Positions 19,542 to 27,935 are shown, counted from the first letter of the stretch. The stretch is DNA of 64,000 nt from Neisseria polysaccharea ATCC 43768 (GCA_000176735.1 ADBE01000060.1:16930-80929), one strand, 5' to 3'. Notes: generated from the sequence alone by a model not told the origin. Translations and numbers: made by a program.

Positions 19542-19880
19542 TTATTGAGAAGTCTGTTTCAGTGTCTGAATCATGAGGGATTTGAACGACTGCTGCAAAG
19601 GCTTGGGGAGTTGCATGAAGATAAGTTCGATGGGCATATCTTCCATATTTGTTGCGGTATTGTTTTGCTGTCTTTCTAAACTTTCTGCCAATAGAAAAAT
19701 AGATGAAACGGGACAGTCCAAGGCTTCTGACAGATATTTTAGGATAGATTCGCTATATCCTTGGTTGCCGTTTTCAAGATTGGAAATATTACTTTTTGAG
19801 GTATTGGCAAAATCAGCAAGCTGCTGCTGAGTCCATCCCTTTTGTTTCCTTAAGAATCTGATTGCGTGGCTAATGTTCAT
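19542..19880 (-). CDS. XRE-family transcriptional regulator
   Basis: DNA-binding protein of 112 residues. An N-terminal helix-turn-helix (about 6-58: AIRFLRKQKGWTQQQLADFA, then TSKSNISNLENGNQG) is followed by a short helical tail without known motif. It is transcribed away from the lipoprotein/DUF805 pair across a 136-base AT-rich gap, so it may control that pair and itself. The composition is lower in GC than the core genes around it. Its target is unknown. Confidence 0.75.
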   Translation of the reverse strand: MNISHAIRFLRKQKGWTQQQLADFANTSKSNISNLENGNQGYSESILKYLSEALDCPVSSIFLLAESLERQQNNTATNMEDMPIELIFMQLPKPLQQSFKSLMIQTLKQTSQ

Positions 19881-20016
19881 GAAATGAATCTTAGAGACAG
19901 GCAGACTCTTTTTAAATTGTATTAATGTATTTATTGACTAAAAAATATTTTAATGCAATACTTAATACAGTTTTACTGTACTTTATTTTTAAACCTCACT
20001 TATTTTTGGATAGGAA

Positions 20017-20328
20017 ATGAAAATCAGAAATGGTATTTTTGCCGGAGTTCTCCCGGCAATGTTATTGACGGGTTGTATGGATGGTTTGCCTTCATGTGAT
20101 TCCAGCGAGGCGGAAGGTTTGGTGAAGAAGATTGTTAATCAGAAATCGTTCTTTATCGGTCAGTTTGTTTCATTAGATGATGTAGAGGAAACTGCCGCTA
20201 ATAATGAAGCAGGAATCAGGGTGTGTTCTGCTACGCTGACCACGACGAGAATCAGTAAGGACATTACTTATTCCATCAGGTGGCAGAACAAAGAAAACAA
20301 AGAATACATCGTGGAAGTAAATAACTAA
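20017..20328 (+). CDS. Small putative lipoprotein, unknown function
   Basis: Protein of 103 residues with a lipoprotein signal: a short basic start, a hydrophobic stretch and the lipobox LLTGC with Cys at 20. The mature part is about 83 residues with three further Cys and no motif I recognise. TAGGAAATG gives the ribosome site and start. The DUF805 gene follows after 14 bases, so the two are probably co-transcribed. Low GC content marks the pair as likely acquired. Confidence 0.65.
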   Translation: MKIRNGIFAGVLPAMLLTGCMDGLPSCDSSEAEGLVKKIVNQKSFFIGQFVSLDDVEETAANNEAGIRVCSATLTTTRISKDITYSIRWQNKENKEYIVEVNN

Positions 20329-20342
20329 AGGAATTCAAAGCG

Positions 20343-20975
20343 ATGAAAGGTCAAATTTTAGATTTTTCGATTCAAGCTGGCGGTTTGATTAGCAGTGAGG
20401 ATGGTAAACGCTATCCATTTAAAAACGAAGAATGGAAAGAACAGGGCGTACCAACACGAGGGATGAAAGTCGATTTTGATGTTGATGAAGATGGGCAGGC
20501 GGTAGCTGTTTATAAAGCTTTGGGCGCAAGTTCGACCGGAGGGGTTGCAACCGTTCTGCAAAATGCCTCCCAAACTCGCAATGAAAATGGACAGCTTTCT
20601 CTCTTTGCTTTGTTCTTGGAAACATTGACCAAACGGTATGCCCAATTTTCAGGTCGTGCTTCTAAAAGAGAATTTTGGGGGTTTGCACTGTTTAGTGCAG
20701 TTGTAGAGGTAGCTATTTTATTTGTCGCTGGGATAATGTTTGAAATCAATGAAAGCCTTGGTAGTATTTTCGGTCTTTTATATTGGCTTTTTGTTATTGC
20801 TTTAGTTATCCCGCACCTATCAGTCGGTGTACGCCGACTCCATGATATCGGTAAATCAGGATGGTGGTTCTTGATTGTACTTGTTCCGCTTATTGGTCCG
20901 ATTTGGTTGATTGTTTTGTGTTGTCAAGCTTCTGTAAACGAAGATAACCAATGGGGTGGACTGCCTGAGAACTAA
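20343..20975 (+). CDS. DUF805 membrane protein with an N-terminal OB-like domain
   Basis: Protein of 210 residues in two parts. Residues 1-60 (MKGQILDFSIQAGGLISSED and on to AVAVYKAL) look like a small cold-shock/OB-type beta-barrel. From about 92 there is a DUF805 domain: RYAQFSGRASKREFWGFALF, three or four hydrophobic helices, and the family motif VGVRRLHDIGKSGWWFL. It sits in the inner membrane. The function of DUF805 is unknown. AAGGAATTC precedes the ATG. It pairs with the lipoprotein gene upstream and the divergent XRE regulator. Confidence 0.75.
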   Translation: MKGQILDFSIQAGGLISSEDGKRYPFKNEEWKEQGVPTRGMKVDFDVDEDGQAVAVYKALGASSTGGVATVLQNASQTRNENGQLSLFALFLETLTKRYAQFSGRASKREFWGFALFSAVVEVAILFVAGIMFEINESLGSIFGLLYWLFVIALVIPHLSVGVRRLHDIGKSGWWFLIVLVPLIGPIWLIVLCCQASVNEDNQWGGLPEN

Positions 20976-20986
20976 ATCTTTCATCA

Positions 20987-21027
20987 AAATGCCGTCTGAA
21001 GCGTTATCCGGCTTTCAGACGGCATTT
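20987..21027. terminator. DUS hairpin between DUF805 gene and relA
   Basis: AAAATGCCGTCTGAAGC pairs with GCTTTCAGACGGCATTTT with a one-base bulge and is followed by TTGT. It can serve the two convergent genes. Confidence 0.7.
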
Positions 21028-21033
21028 TTGTAT

Positions 21034-23247
21034 TTAAAGCCGAGTAACGCTCAATACACCTTTGACGTCGCCGAGGCTGGCGAGGACGCGCGGGAGGTCG
21101 TTGACTTGTTTGACTTCGAGCGTGAACCTCATGCTGGCTTCCAAGTCGCGGGACTGGGTTTGCACGGCGGTAACGTTGAGTTTGTGGCGGGCGAGTGCGT
21201 CGGATACGTCGCGCAAAAGCCCTGAGCGGTCTTGGGCGCGAATTTCGACATCGACGGCGAACACTTGTCCTTCCTGCAACGCCGCCCAGCTTGCGTCCAG
21301 CACTTTTTCGGGCGAGTGTTCGGCGAGATGTCGGAAAGAGGGGCAGGTTTTGCGGTGGACGGAAATGCCGCGCTCGCGGGTAACGAAGCCGACAATATCG
21401 TCGGGCGGCGCGGGTTTGCAGCATTTGGCAAGGGTAGTCATCAGTCCGTCTTCGCCGTCGATGAGCACGCCGGTTTTGCCGCCTTTTTTGATTTTAGACT
21501 GTTTGACAATGGTGGTTTCGCTGACGGGCACGGGCGGCGGTTCGTTCAGCGTACCGCAGGCTTTTTGGATGGCGCGATTGGAAATTTCGCCCTGTCCGAC
21601 GGCGGTGTAGAGGTCGTCGAGTTTTTTGTAGCCGAGGTTTTCGGCAAGCTCTTGCAGGTTGGGTTTGGGCGTGAGTTTGGCAAGCTGTTTGTCGAGTTGG
21701 ACGCGGCCTTCTTCGCGCACGGTGTCGGCGTTTTGCTGGCGGATGTAGGCGCGGATTTTGCCGATTGCCTTGCTGGATTTGACCCAGCCTTCGTAGAGCC
21801 AGTTGACAGAAGGGTGCCCTTCTTTGGCGGTAATGATTTCGACGCGCTGTCCGTTTTCAAGCTGGGTGGACAGCGGCACGATTTGCCCTTCGACTTTCGC
21901 GCCGCGGCAACGGTCGCCGATGCTGCTGTGTAAGGCGTAGGCGAAGTCGATGGGGGTCGCGCCCGTGGGCAGGGAGAGGACTTTGCCGTGCGGGGTCAGG
22001 ACGTAAATCGTGTCGTTGAAAAGCTCGGTTTTGAAGGCGGCGGCGAGGTCTTCCTTGCCGCTTTCCGCCATGTTTTCACGCCAATCCAGGAGTTGGCGCA
22101 ACCAGGCGATTTTTTGTTCGTAGGCTGAATCGCCTTTGCCGCCCTCTTTATAACGCCAGTGGGCGGCGACACCGAATTCGTTGAATTGGTGCATATCGAA
22201 GGTGCGGATTTGTACTTCCACGCCTTTGTCTTCCGGGCCGACAATGACGGTGTGCAAACTTTTATAGCCGTTGCCTTTGGGGTTGGCGATATAGTCGTCG
22301 AACTCGCCGGGGATGGGCTGCCAGAGGCTGTGGACGATACCCAGTGTGGTGTAACACTCGGGGACGGTATCAACCAGAATCCGCACGGCGCGGATGTCGA
22401 ACAACCCGTCGAAGCTGAGTTTTTTCTTCACCATTTTTTTGTAAATGGAGTAGATGTGTTTCGGACGGCCGGCGACTTCGAAGTGGATATTGTATTTTTT
22501 CAGTTCCGTACGCAGGATATTGAGGAAGTTTTCGATGTATTCGAGGCGTTCGGTGCGTTTTTCGTCCAAAAGCAGCGCGATTTCGCGGTATTTTTCGGGT
22601 TCTTGATGGCGGAAGCCGAGGTCTTCGAGCTGCCATTTGAGCTGCCACACGCCCAAGCGGTTGGCGAGCGGGGCGAAGATGTCGAGGGTTTCTTTGGCGA
22701 CGGCGCGTTTTTCGGGACTGTCGGGAACGTTGCTTAAAAATTGCAGGGTGCGCGTACGCATCGCCAGTTTGATCAACACGACGCGGATGTCGGTAACCAT
22801 CGCCAGCAGCATTTTCCGCATAATTTCGGCTTGCCGGGTGCGTTCTTCCGGCGTGGCGAGGCTGTCCACCCGGGCGAAGTGGGTGAGCTTCTGCACTTCG
22901 TCCACACCTTTGACCAGCTCGGCGACGGTGCTGTTGCAGCGTTCGGAAACCAATAGATTCCAGTCGGGGACGTAGCGTCCGATGTCAGCAAGCAGGGTGG
23001 CGGCGACGGCATCGGGGAGCAGGTCGAGTTCGTTAACCATCTGCGCCGCGCCGAGGAAGTGGTCGGGCAGCGGCTCGCCGTACGGTGTGGCGGCATCGGC
23101 GGGGTAATGTGCTTCCGCCAGCGAACGGGCGGCTAAGACAAGTTTTTTATCGTTGTCCGGCAGCGCGGCGCAGTAGCTGTCGAACCATTCGTGCAATTCT
23201 TGCGGGGTCGCGCTTTGCGTGTCTTGAATCGGGCTGATGGCGGTCAT
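21034..23247 (-). CDS. relA: (p)ppGpp synthetase RelA
   Basis: Makes the alarmone (p)ppGpp on starved ribosomes. The protein has 737 residues with the RelA/SpoT order: N-terminal hydrolase-like domain, synthetase domain (KKKLSFDGLFDIRAVRILVD, NPKGNGYKSLHTVI, EVQIRTFDMH), TGS domain (IYVLTPHGKVLSLPTGATP), helical and zinc-finger region, and C-terminal ACT domain. The His-Asp motif needed for hydrolysis is lost (LLAD, 85-88, where SpoT-type enzymes have LLHD), so it should only synthesise. It is a single gene with the start at ATG complementary to 23245-23247. Confidence 0.94.
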   Translation of the reverse strand: MTAISPIQDTQSATPQELHEWFDSYCAALPDNDKKLVLAARSLAEAHYPADAATPYGEPLPDHFLGAAQMVNELDLLPDAVAATLLADIGRYVPDWNLLVSERCNSTVAELVKGVDEVQKLTHFARVDSLATPEERTRQAEIMRKMLLAMVTDIRVVLIKLAMRTRTLQFLSNVPDSPEKRAVAKETLDIFAPLANRLGVWQLKWQLEDLGFRHQEPEKYREIALLLDEKRTERLEYIENFLNILRTELKKYNIHFEVAGRPKHIYSIYKKMVKKKLSFDGLFDIRAVRILVDTVPECYTTLGIVHSLWQPIPGEFDDYIANPKGNGYKSLHTVIVGPEDKGVEVQIRTFDMHQFNEFGVAAHWRYKEGGKGDSAYEQKIAWLRQLLDWRENMAESGKEDLAAAFKTELFNDTIYVLTPHGKVLSLPTGATPIDFAYALHSSIGDRCRGAKVEGQIVPLSTQLENGQRVEIITAKEGHPSVNWLYEGWVKSSKAIGKIRAYIRQQNADTVREEGRVQLDKQLAKLTPKPNLQELAENLGYKKLDDLYTAVGQGEISNRAIQKACGTLNEPPPVPVSETTIVKQSKIKKGGKTGVLIDGEDGLMTTLAKCCKPAPPDDIVGFVTRERGISVHRKTCPSFRHLAEHSPEKVLDASWAALQEGQVFAVDVEIRAQDRSGLLRDVSDALARHKLNVTAVQTQSRDLEASMRFTLEVKQVNDLPRVLASLGDVKGVLSVTRL

Positions 23248-23389
23248 GATGGGGTCTTCCGTTCCGATAAAAACGAGTTTATTGTAACAGCTTATTTATT
23301 TACGGTGCATAGGCGGGAAGATAAACTTGTTTCGGGCGGCGCGGGGTGTTAAGGTAGCCGGTACCGACAGGTTGACGAGGAATATTTTG

Positions 23390-24031
23390 ATGAAACTGTA
23401 TATTTACGACCATTGCCCGTTTTGCGTGCGTGCGCGGATGGCTGCCGGGCTGTTTGGCGCGGACGTTGAAGAAGCCGTGCTGGCAAACGACGACGAGGCA
23501 ACGCCGATCGGTATGATTGGCGCGAAACAAGTGCCCATCCTGCAAAAAGAGGACGGTTCGTTTATGGGCGAGAGTTTGGACATTGTGCGGCATTTCGACC
23601 GCGAAGGCCGTCTGAAAGACGAAGTCCGCCCCGAGATACAGGCATGGCTGGACAAAGTCGGCAGTTACAACAATAAACTGGTTCAGCCGCGTACTGTTAA
23701 AATCGGTCTGCCCGAGTTCGCTACTGCCGAAGCGGTTAAATATTTTACAGACAAAAAAGAGAAAAGCATCGGCAGCTTTTCCGCCAATTTGAATAAAACC
23801 GCCCAATACCTCGAACGGATAAACGCAGATTTGCAAGAGTTGGAGAATTTGATGGACGGTACTTCAGACGGCATCAACGGCGGAATCGGCATGGAGGATA
23901 TTTTGGTTTTCCCCGTTTTGAGGAATCTGACCGTGGTGCGCGGCATCGAATGGCCCCAAAAGGTGATGGGTTATTTGATGACGATGAGTGAAAAATCAGG
24001 CGTGCCGCTTTATTTTGACAGGGCGTTGTAA
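23390..24031 (+). CDS. grxB: Glutaredoxin 2
   Basis: Glutathione-dependent thiol-disulfide oxidoreductase with a GST-like fold. The ATG at 23390, behind GACGAGG, gives 213 residues; the longer frame upstream has no conserved sequence. The active site CPFC is at 9-12 in MKLYIYDHCPFCVRAR. The cis-Pro contact KQVPIL and the GESLDIVRHFD segment fit GrxB, followed by an all-helical C-terminal domain. It ends at a strong hairpin terminator. Confidence 0.92.
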   Translation: MKLYIYDHCPFCVRARMAAGLFGADVEEAVLANDDEATPIGMIGAKQVPILQKEDGSFMGESLDIVRHFDREGRLKDEVRPEIQAWLDKVGSYNNKLVQPRTVKIGLPEFATAEAVKYFTDKKEKSIGSFSANLNKTAQYLERINADLQELENLMDGTSDGINGGIGMEDILVFPVLRNLTVVRGIEWPQKVMGYLMTMSEKSGVPLYFDRAL

Positions 24032-24039
24032 AACAGGAA

Positions 24040-24070
24040 AACGCGGCAGGGCAATATGTCCTGCCGCGTT
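24040..24070 (+). terminator. Rho-independent terminator after grxB
   Basis: AACGCGGCAGG and CCTGCCGCGTT form a perfect 11-base stem with a 9-base loop and a following T run. Confidence 0.9.
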
Positions 24071-24101
24071 TTTTGGAACGTTTATGCCGTCTGAAAACCA
24101 G

Positions 24102-24740
24102 TCAGACGAACATCTGCACAAACGCAATCACCAGCCGCACAATCTGTGCAATAAACGCACCCAATACGCCCGTCAGCATCAGCAGCAGGATAATCCACGT
24201 CCCATAGGGTTCGATTTTGCGGAACGCTTGCGAATATTTCGCCGGCAGGAAGGTATCGATAAAAATGCCGCCGTCCGAAGGCAGGATGGGGATGATATTG
24301 AGCGCGAACAGAATCGCATTGATCAGAATACCGTAGTTTGCCATTTGAGCCAGCGGCATCTGATACGCCCCGCCGACATACGGAGTCAGCACCAAAACCA
24401 CGCCCCACAGAACCGCCATCGCCAGATTCGACAGCAGGCCGGACGCGGCAACGCAACGCCAGGCAAGGCGCGGATTGCGGAAGTTGCGCGAATCGATGGG
24501 AATCGGACGCGCCCAACCAAATAGAAACGGTGTGAACATCAAAGTAAGCAGCGGCACGATGATTGTGCCGACCGGATCGATATGGGGCAGGGGGTTCAGT
24601 GTCAGCCTGCCGTATTGTTCGGCAGTGTTGTCTCCCCAGTAGCGCGCCGTATAGCCGCGTACCACCTCCCTGACAGTAATGGCAAGCAGTACGGGCAGGA
24701 CGGCAAGCAGGAACACGCCCAAGTCAAAGTTCCGAAACAT
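24102..24740 (-). CDS. Site-2 protease (M50) homologue lacking the catalytic histidines
   Basis: Membrane protein of 212 residues with five or six hydrophobic helices and the overall sequence of small bacterial M50B peptidases (NTAEQYGRLTLNPLPHIDPV, NALFALN-type and PSDGG segments). The zinc motif HEXXH, expected in helix 1, reads REVVR (24-28): both His are Arg. The C-terminal zinc Asp is present in NIIPILPSDGG (Asp 156). It should thus be unable to bind zinc normally and may be a pseudoprotease. AGGAAAATT precedes the ATG. The frame is open throughout, so the protein seems maintained. Confidence 0.8.
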   Translation of the reverse strand: MFRNFDLGVFLLAVLPVLLAITVREVVRGYTARYWGDNTAEQYGRLTLNPLPHIDPVGTIIVPLLTLMFTPFLFGWARPIPIDSRNFRNPRLAWRCVAASGLLSNLAMAVLWGVVLVLTPYVGGAYQMPLAQMANYGILINAILFALNIIPILPSDGGIFIDTFLPAKYSQAFRKIEPYGTWIILLLMLTGVLGAFIAQIVRLVIAFVQMFV

Positions 24741-24948
24741 AATTTTCCTTTATAAAGGTTGATACACAGCCGCAACCGGCTGCCGGATAAAGGCGGCAAT
24801 ATATCATTTAACCCGATTTTGTTGGAACGGGAAAACAGGCAGAGCCGCTCCATTTGTCCGCAGGCATCTGAGAATTTATCATAATATATTGTTTCAATAT
24901 GGATTTTGTGAATATAAAACCTGTAATAAAATAGATTAGAGATACATT

Positions 24949-25197
24949 ATGAATCCAAAAATATGTCCGCGCTGCAACCAAGGAATATTGTATATTTTTA
25001 AATCAAAATACATTTTGAAAGAAATTATTCTATGTGACGAATGTGATGCCATGTGGTTAAAAGGAATGAAAATTACATATGGAGATTATGATAAAGATTT
25101 TTATAATTATGAAATATTTATGAATCAAAATGGCGTATCTTCTCCTTGGGAAGAGGAGAATATTTTTTTAACACCTTACTATGAAAATGAACTTTAA
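24949..25197 (+). CDS. Hypothetical AT-rich protein with a zinc-ribbon-like start
   Basis: Protein of 82 residues that I do not recognise. Two CXXC pairs, CPRC (6-9) and CDEC (29-32), could bind one zinc ion. The rest is acidic and aromatic. Very low GC, isolated, with no operon partner; AGAGATACATT precedes the ATG. Size and composition resemble orphan immunity genes left over from polymorphic-toxin cassettes, but this is inference. The GC rises sharply at 25200 just after the stop. Confidence 0.5.
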   Translation: MNPKICPRCNQGILYIFKSKYILKEIILCDECDAMWLKGMKITYGDYDKDFYNYEIFMNQNGVSSPWEEENIFLTPYYENEL

Positions 25198-25316
25198 CGC
25201 AGATAATTTTTGGCGCCACCCTGCTGCCCGTCGAAGCCGGTTTCGGCTTTAAATCCGCCGGCAAAGAGCAAAACCAAAACTACAGTATTCATATAAAGGC
25301 GAATGATAAAAATAGG

Positions 25317-25345
25317 TTGCAAATAGGAATTGTTGCTATTATTAT
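25317..25345 (+). promoter_or_regulatory. tonB promoter with overlapping Fur-like palindrome
   Basis: TTGCAA (25317-25322), a 17-base spacer and TATTAT (25340-25345) stand just before tonB. The spacer carries a 19-base inverted repeat (25322-25340), AATAGGAA-TTG-TTGCTATT with one mismatch, in the right place for a Fur operator. Iron control of tonB-exbB-exbD is known in Neisseria; the exact site here is inferred. Confidence 0.4.
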
Positions 25346-25354
25346 GCCCGAATT

Positions 25355-26206
25355 ATGGATAAAGAACGAATTTTAACCCCCGCAGTCGTGTTTTCCGTCG
25401 CACTGCTGCATTTGGCAATGGTGGCATCGCTCTGGCAGGCGCACAAGCTGCCCGTGATAGAGTCAGGAAATGTCATTGAATTTGTCGATTTGGGCGACTT
25501 TGGCGGAGGGGACGGCGCACCCGAAGGCGCAGGCGCGCCTGCCGCGCCCGAACCGCAACCCGAGCCTGAGCAGCCCAAACCTGTCGAGCCGCCCAAACCG
25601 GTTTTGAAGCCGGTGGTTACAAAAAAGGCGGATGCAGATATTCAGCAGCCCAAGGAAAAGCCGAAACCCGAAGAAAAACCGAAACCAGAGCCTAAGCCGG
25701 AAGTGAAGCCGACTCCCAAACCGGTTGAGAAAACGGTAGAGAAGCCGTCTGAAAAACCTGCCGAACATCTCGGCAATACTTCCGCCAAAGCCGGCAGCGA
25801 GAACGGCGGGGGAGAAGGTAAGGGAACCGGTACCAAAGGTGACGGAACGGGGCGCGGAGAAGGCAGCGGTAAAGGCAGCGGCGGAGCCAAAGGCGAGCAT
25901 GGGGAAGGAACCGGCGGCAGCGGCGGCGGAACAGGTGCCGGCAGCAGCAAAGGCAATCCCCTGCGTGCCAACGGCAGTATTCCGCGACCGCCTTATCCTA
26001 CGCTTTCTATGGAAAACGATGAACAGGGTACGGTTGTCCTGAGTGTGATGGTGTCTCCGGGCGGTCATGTCGAGTCCGTCAAAGTGGTGAAAAGCAGCGG
26101 TTTTTCCCGTTTGGACAATGCGGCACGCAAGGCGGCGCAAAACGGGCATTTCCATGCGGATGTCTGGACGGAGTTTAAAGTCCCCGTTAAATTTGAATTG
26201 AATTAG
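25355..26206 (+). CDS. tonB: TonB energy-transducing protein
   Basis: Links ExbB-ExbD in the inner membrane with TonB-dependent outer membrane receptors. The protein has 283 residues: one N-terminal membrane anchor (about 9-30, VVFSVALLHLAMVASLW), a long Pro-Glu-Lys spacer (60-140) that can span the periplasm, an unusual Gly/Ser/Lys-rich stretch (about 145-205), and the C-terminal TonB domain with RPPYPTLSMENDEQGTVVLS and VESVKVVKSSGFSRLDNAA. It leads the tonB-exbB-exbD operon. Clients in this window are the two receptors at 45.6-50.0 kb. Confidence 0.96.
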   Translation: MDKERILTPAVVFSVALLHLAMVASLWQAHKLPVIESGNVIEFVDLGDFGGGDGAPEGAGAPAAPEPQPEPEQPKPVEPPKPVLKPVVTKKADADIQQPKEKPKPEEKPKPEPKPEVKPTPKPVEKTVEKPSEKPAEHLGNTSAKAGSENGGGEGKGTGTKGDGTGRGEGSGKGSGGAKGEHGEGTGGSGGGTGAGSSKGNPLRANGSIPRPPYPTLSMENDEQGTVVLSVMVSPGGHVESVKVVKSSGFSRLDNAARKAAQNGHFHADVWTEFKVPVKFELN

Positions 26207-26272
26207 GCTGTTGTCGCGGCAGTTTGCGGCAGCTTGGATTTTTGATTTGTTTTTATCAGTTTTGGAATCATT

Positions 26273-26935
26273 ATGGATTTGAAATTAGTGTTTGAATCAG
26301 GCGATGTCGTCCTGATCGGTGTGTTTGTGTTGATGTTGCTGATGAGTATCGTAACGTGGTGTCTGATTGTCTTGCGCTGCATCAAGCTGTATCAGGCGCG
26401 TAAAGGAAACGCCGCCGTCAAACGGCATATGAGCGATACTCTGCCTTTGGGCGACGCGGTCGAAAAAGTGCGCGCCGTCGATGCGCCTTTGTCCAAGCTG
26501 GTGCAAGAGGCGTTGCAGTCTTACCGCAACTACCGCCGGAGCGAAGCGTCCGAACTGGCGCAGGCTTTGCCGTTGAACGAGTATTTGGTTATTCAAATCC
26601 GCAACAGTATGGCTCAAATTATGCGCCGGTTCGATTACGGGATGACCGCGCTTGCCTCTATCGGCGCGACCGCGCCGTTTATCGGGCTGTTCGGCACGGT
26701 TTGGGGGATTTACCACGCCCTGATCAATATCGGACAAAGCGGGCAGATGAGCATTGCGGCAGTTGCCGGCCCGATCGGCGAGGCACTGGTGGCGACGGCG
26801 GCGGGTTTGTTTGTGGCGATTCCGGCGGTGTTGGCATACAACTTCCTCAATCGCGGCACGAAAACACTGGCTCAGGATTTGGATGCGATGGCGCACGATT
26901 TGCATGTCCGCCTGCTTAATCAAAAGGATAGCTGA
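26273..26935 (+). CDS. exbB: ExbB biopolymer transport protein
   Basis: Inner membrane proton-channel subunit that energises TonB. The protein has 220 residues with three hydrophobic helices, one near the N-terminus ([20 protein letters not shown]) and two in the second half. The MotA/TolQ/ExbB signature is seen in [20 protein letters not shown] and [20 protein letters not shown]. It lies 66 bases after tonB and 2 bases before exbD. Confidence 0.96.
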   Translation: MDLKLVFESGDVVLIGVFVLMLLMSIVTWCLIVLRCIKLYQARKGNAAVKRHMSDTLPLGDAVEKVRAVDAPLSKLVQEALQSYRNYRRSEASELAQALPLNEYLVIQIRNSMAQIMRRFDYGMTALASIGATAPFIGLFGTVWGIYHALINIGQSGQMSIAAVAGPIGEALVATAAGLFVAIPAVLAYNFLNRGTKTLAQDLDAMAHDLHVRLLNQKDS

Positions 26936-26937
26936 TT

Positions 26938-27372
26938 ATGGCATTTGGTTCGATGAATTCCGGCGACGATTCGCCGATGTCCGACATCAACGTTACGCCG
27001 TTGGTGGACGTGATGCTGGTGTTGCTGATTGTGTTTATGATTACTATGCCGGTGCTGACGCATTCCATCCCTTTGGAACTGCCGACCGCGTCCGAGCAGG
27101 CAAACAAGCAGGATAAACAGCCTAAAGATCCTTTGCGCCTGACGATTGATGCAAACGGTGGTTATTATGTCGGCGGAGATTCTACAAGCAAAGTGGAAAT
27201 CGGGGAAGTGGAAAGCCGTCTGAAAGCTGCCAAGGATCAGAATGAAAACGTGATTGTGGCAATTGCGGCAGATAAGGCGGTAGAATATGATTATGTGAAC
27301 AAGGCGTTGGAGGCCGCCCGTCAGGCAGGGATTACCAAAATCGGTTTTGTAACGGAAACTAAGGCCCAATAA
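26938..27372 (+). CDS. exbD: ExbD biopolymer transport protein
   Basis: Partner of ExbB in the proton-driven motor for TonB. The protein has 144 residues. It has a single N-terminal membrane helix with the functional Asp in NVTPLVDVMLVLLIVFMIT, then a periplasmic domain ending KALEAARQAGITKIGFVT. It is the last gene of tonB-exbB-exbD, and a DUS hairpin terminator follows. Confidence 0.96.
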   Translation: MAFGSMNSGDDSPMSDINVTPLVDVMLVLLIVFMITMPVLTHSIPLELPTASEQANKQDKQPKDPLRLTIDANGGYYVGGDSTSKVEIGEVESRLKAAKDQNENVIVAIAADKAVEYDYVNKALEAARQAGITKIGFVTETKAQ

Positions 27373-27390
27373 AGTTTGACGTTTGAACGA

Positions 27391-27424
27391 ATGCCGTCTG
27401 AAATCTGTTCAGACGGCATTTTTG
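27391..27424. terminator. DUS hairpin terminator after exbD
   Basis: ATGCCGTCTGA pairs with TCAGACGGCAT across 7 bases and is followed by TTTTTGT. It stands between convergent genes. Confidence 0.75.
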
Positions 27425-27436
27425 TATCGGTCGGTT

Positions 27437-27871
27437 TTATGGTTTGACCGCTGCATCTTCCAAACGGGTTCTGAAGTTTTCCAGATTCACACCTGCCGCT
27501 TCTGCGCGGCGGATGATTTCGTCAACCGGCATACCTTCTGCCGCTCTGCGGAAGCCCCACAGGAGGGAGCAGCGCGTACCGGTTCGGCAATAGGCAAGGA
27601 CGGGATATTCGGCTTGTCCGATGAGTTGTCGGAAGGTTTCGACATCGTGTTTTTGGATGTCGCGGGCGGTAACGGGTTGGTGATGAAATCCGGTAACGCC
27701 TGCTTGTTCCAGCCACTGTTTGATTTGGGCGAAGTCGGGTTGCGATTCTTCTTCGCGGTCGGGGCGGTTGCAGATGACGGTTTTGATGCCAAGTTGCGCG
27801 ATTTGTTCCGCATCGGCTTCCGTCAGTTGTGGGGAAATGTAGAGATGTTCGTCAAGTTTTAGAATCGCCAT
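27437..27871 (-). CDS. DSP-like phosphatase / TIGR01244 family protein
   Basis: Protein of 144 residues from the ATG complementary to 27869-27871; the frame is open to 27910 but MAILKLDEHLYISPQLTEAD is the natural start. The active-site loop YCRTGTRC (94-101, Cys 95) resembles the phosphate-binding loop of dual-specificity phosphatases, and TVICNRPDREE is also typical of the DUF442/TIGR01244 family, members of which occur fused to sulfur-handling domains. Cytoplasmic. Its substrate is not known; a role in sulfide or persulfide handling is possible from family context only. Confidence 0.8.
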   Translation of the reverse strand: MAILKLDEHLYISPQLTEADAEQIAQLGIKTVICNRPDREEESQPDFAQIKQWLEQAGVTGFHHQPVTARDIQKHDVETFRQLIGQAEYPVLAYCRTGTRCSLLWGFRRAAEGMPVDEIIRRAEAAGVNLENFRTRLEDAAVKP

Positions 27872-27897
27872 TTTATTTCCTTTGCTTTGCGGTTGGT

Positions 27898-27933
27898 TTT
27901 CAGACGGCATTTTGTGTGCAATGCCGTCTGAAA
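27898..27933 (-). terminator. Inverted DUS hairpin before the phosphatase-like gene
   Basis: TTTCAGACGGCAT and ATGCCGTCTGAAA form a 13-base stem three bases past the M61 peptidase stop. There is no clear T run on the minus strand. Confidence 0.5.
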
Positions 27934-27935
27934 GT

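Noticed and set aside
21034..23247. SpoT-type bifunctional enzyme
   Set aside because: The hydrolase His-Asp motif is replaced (LLAD), so RelA is the better call.
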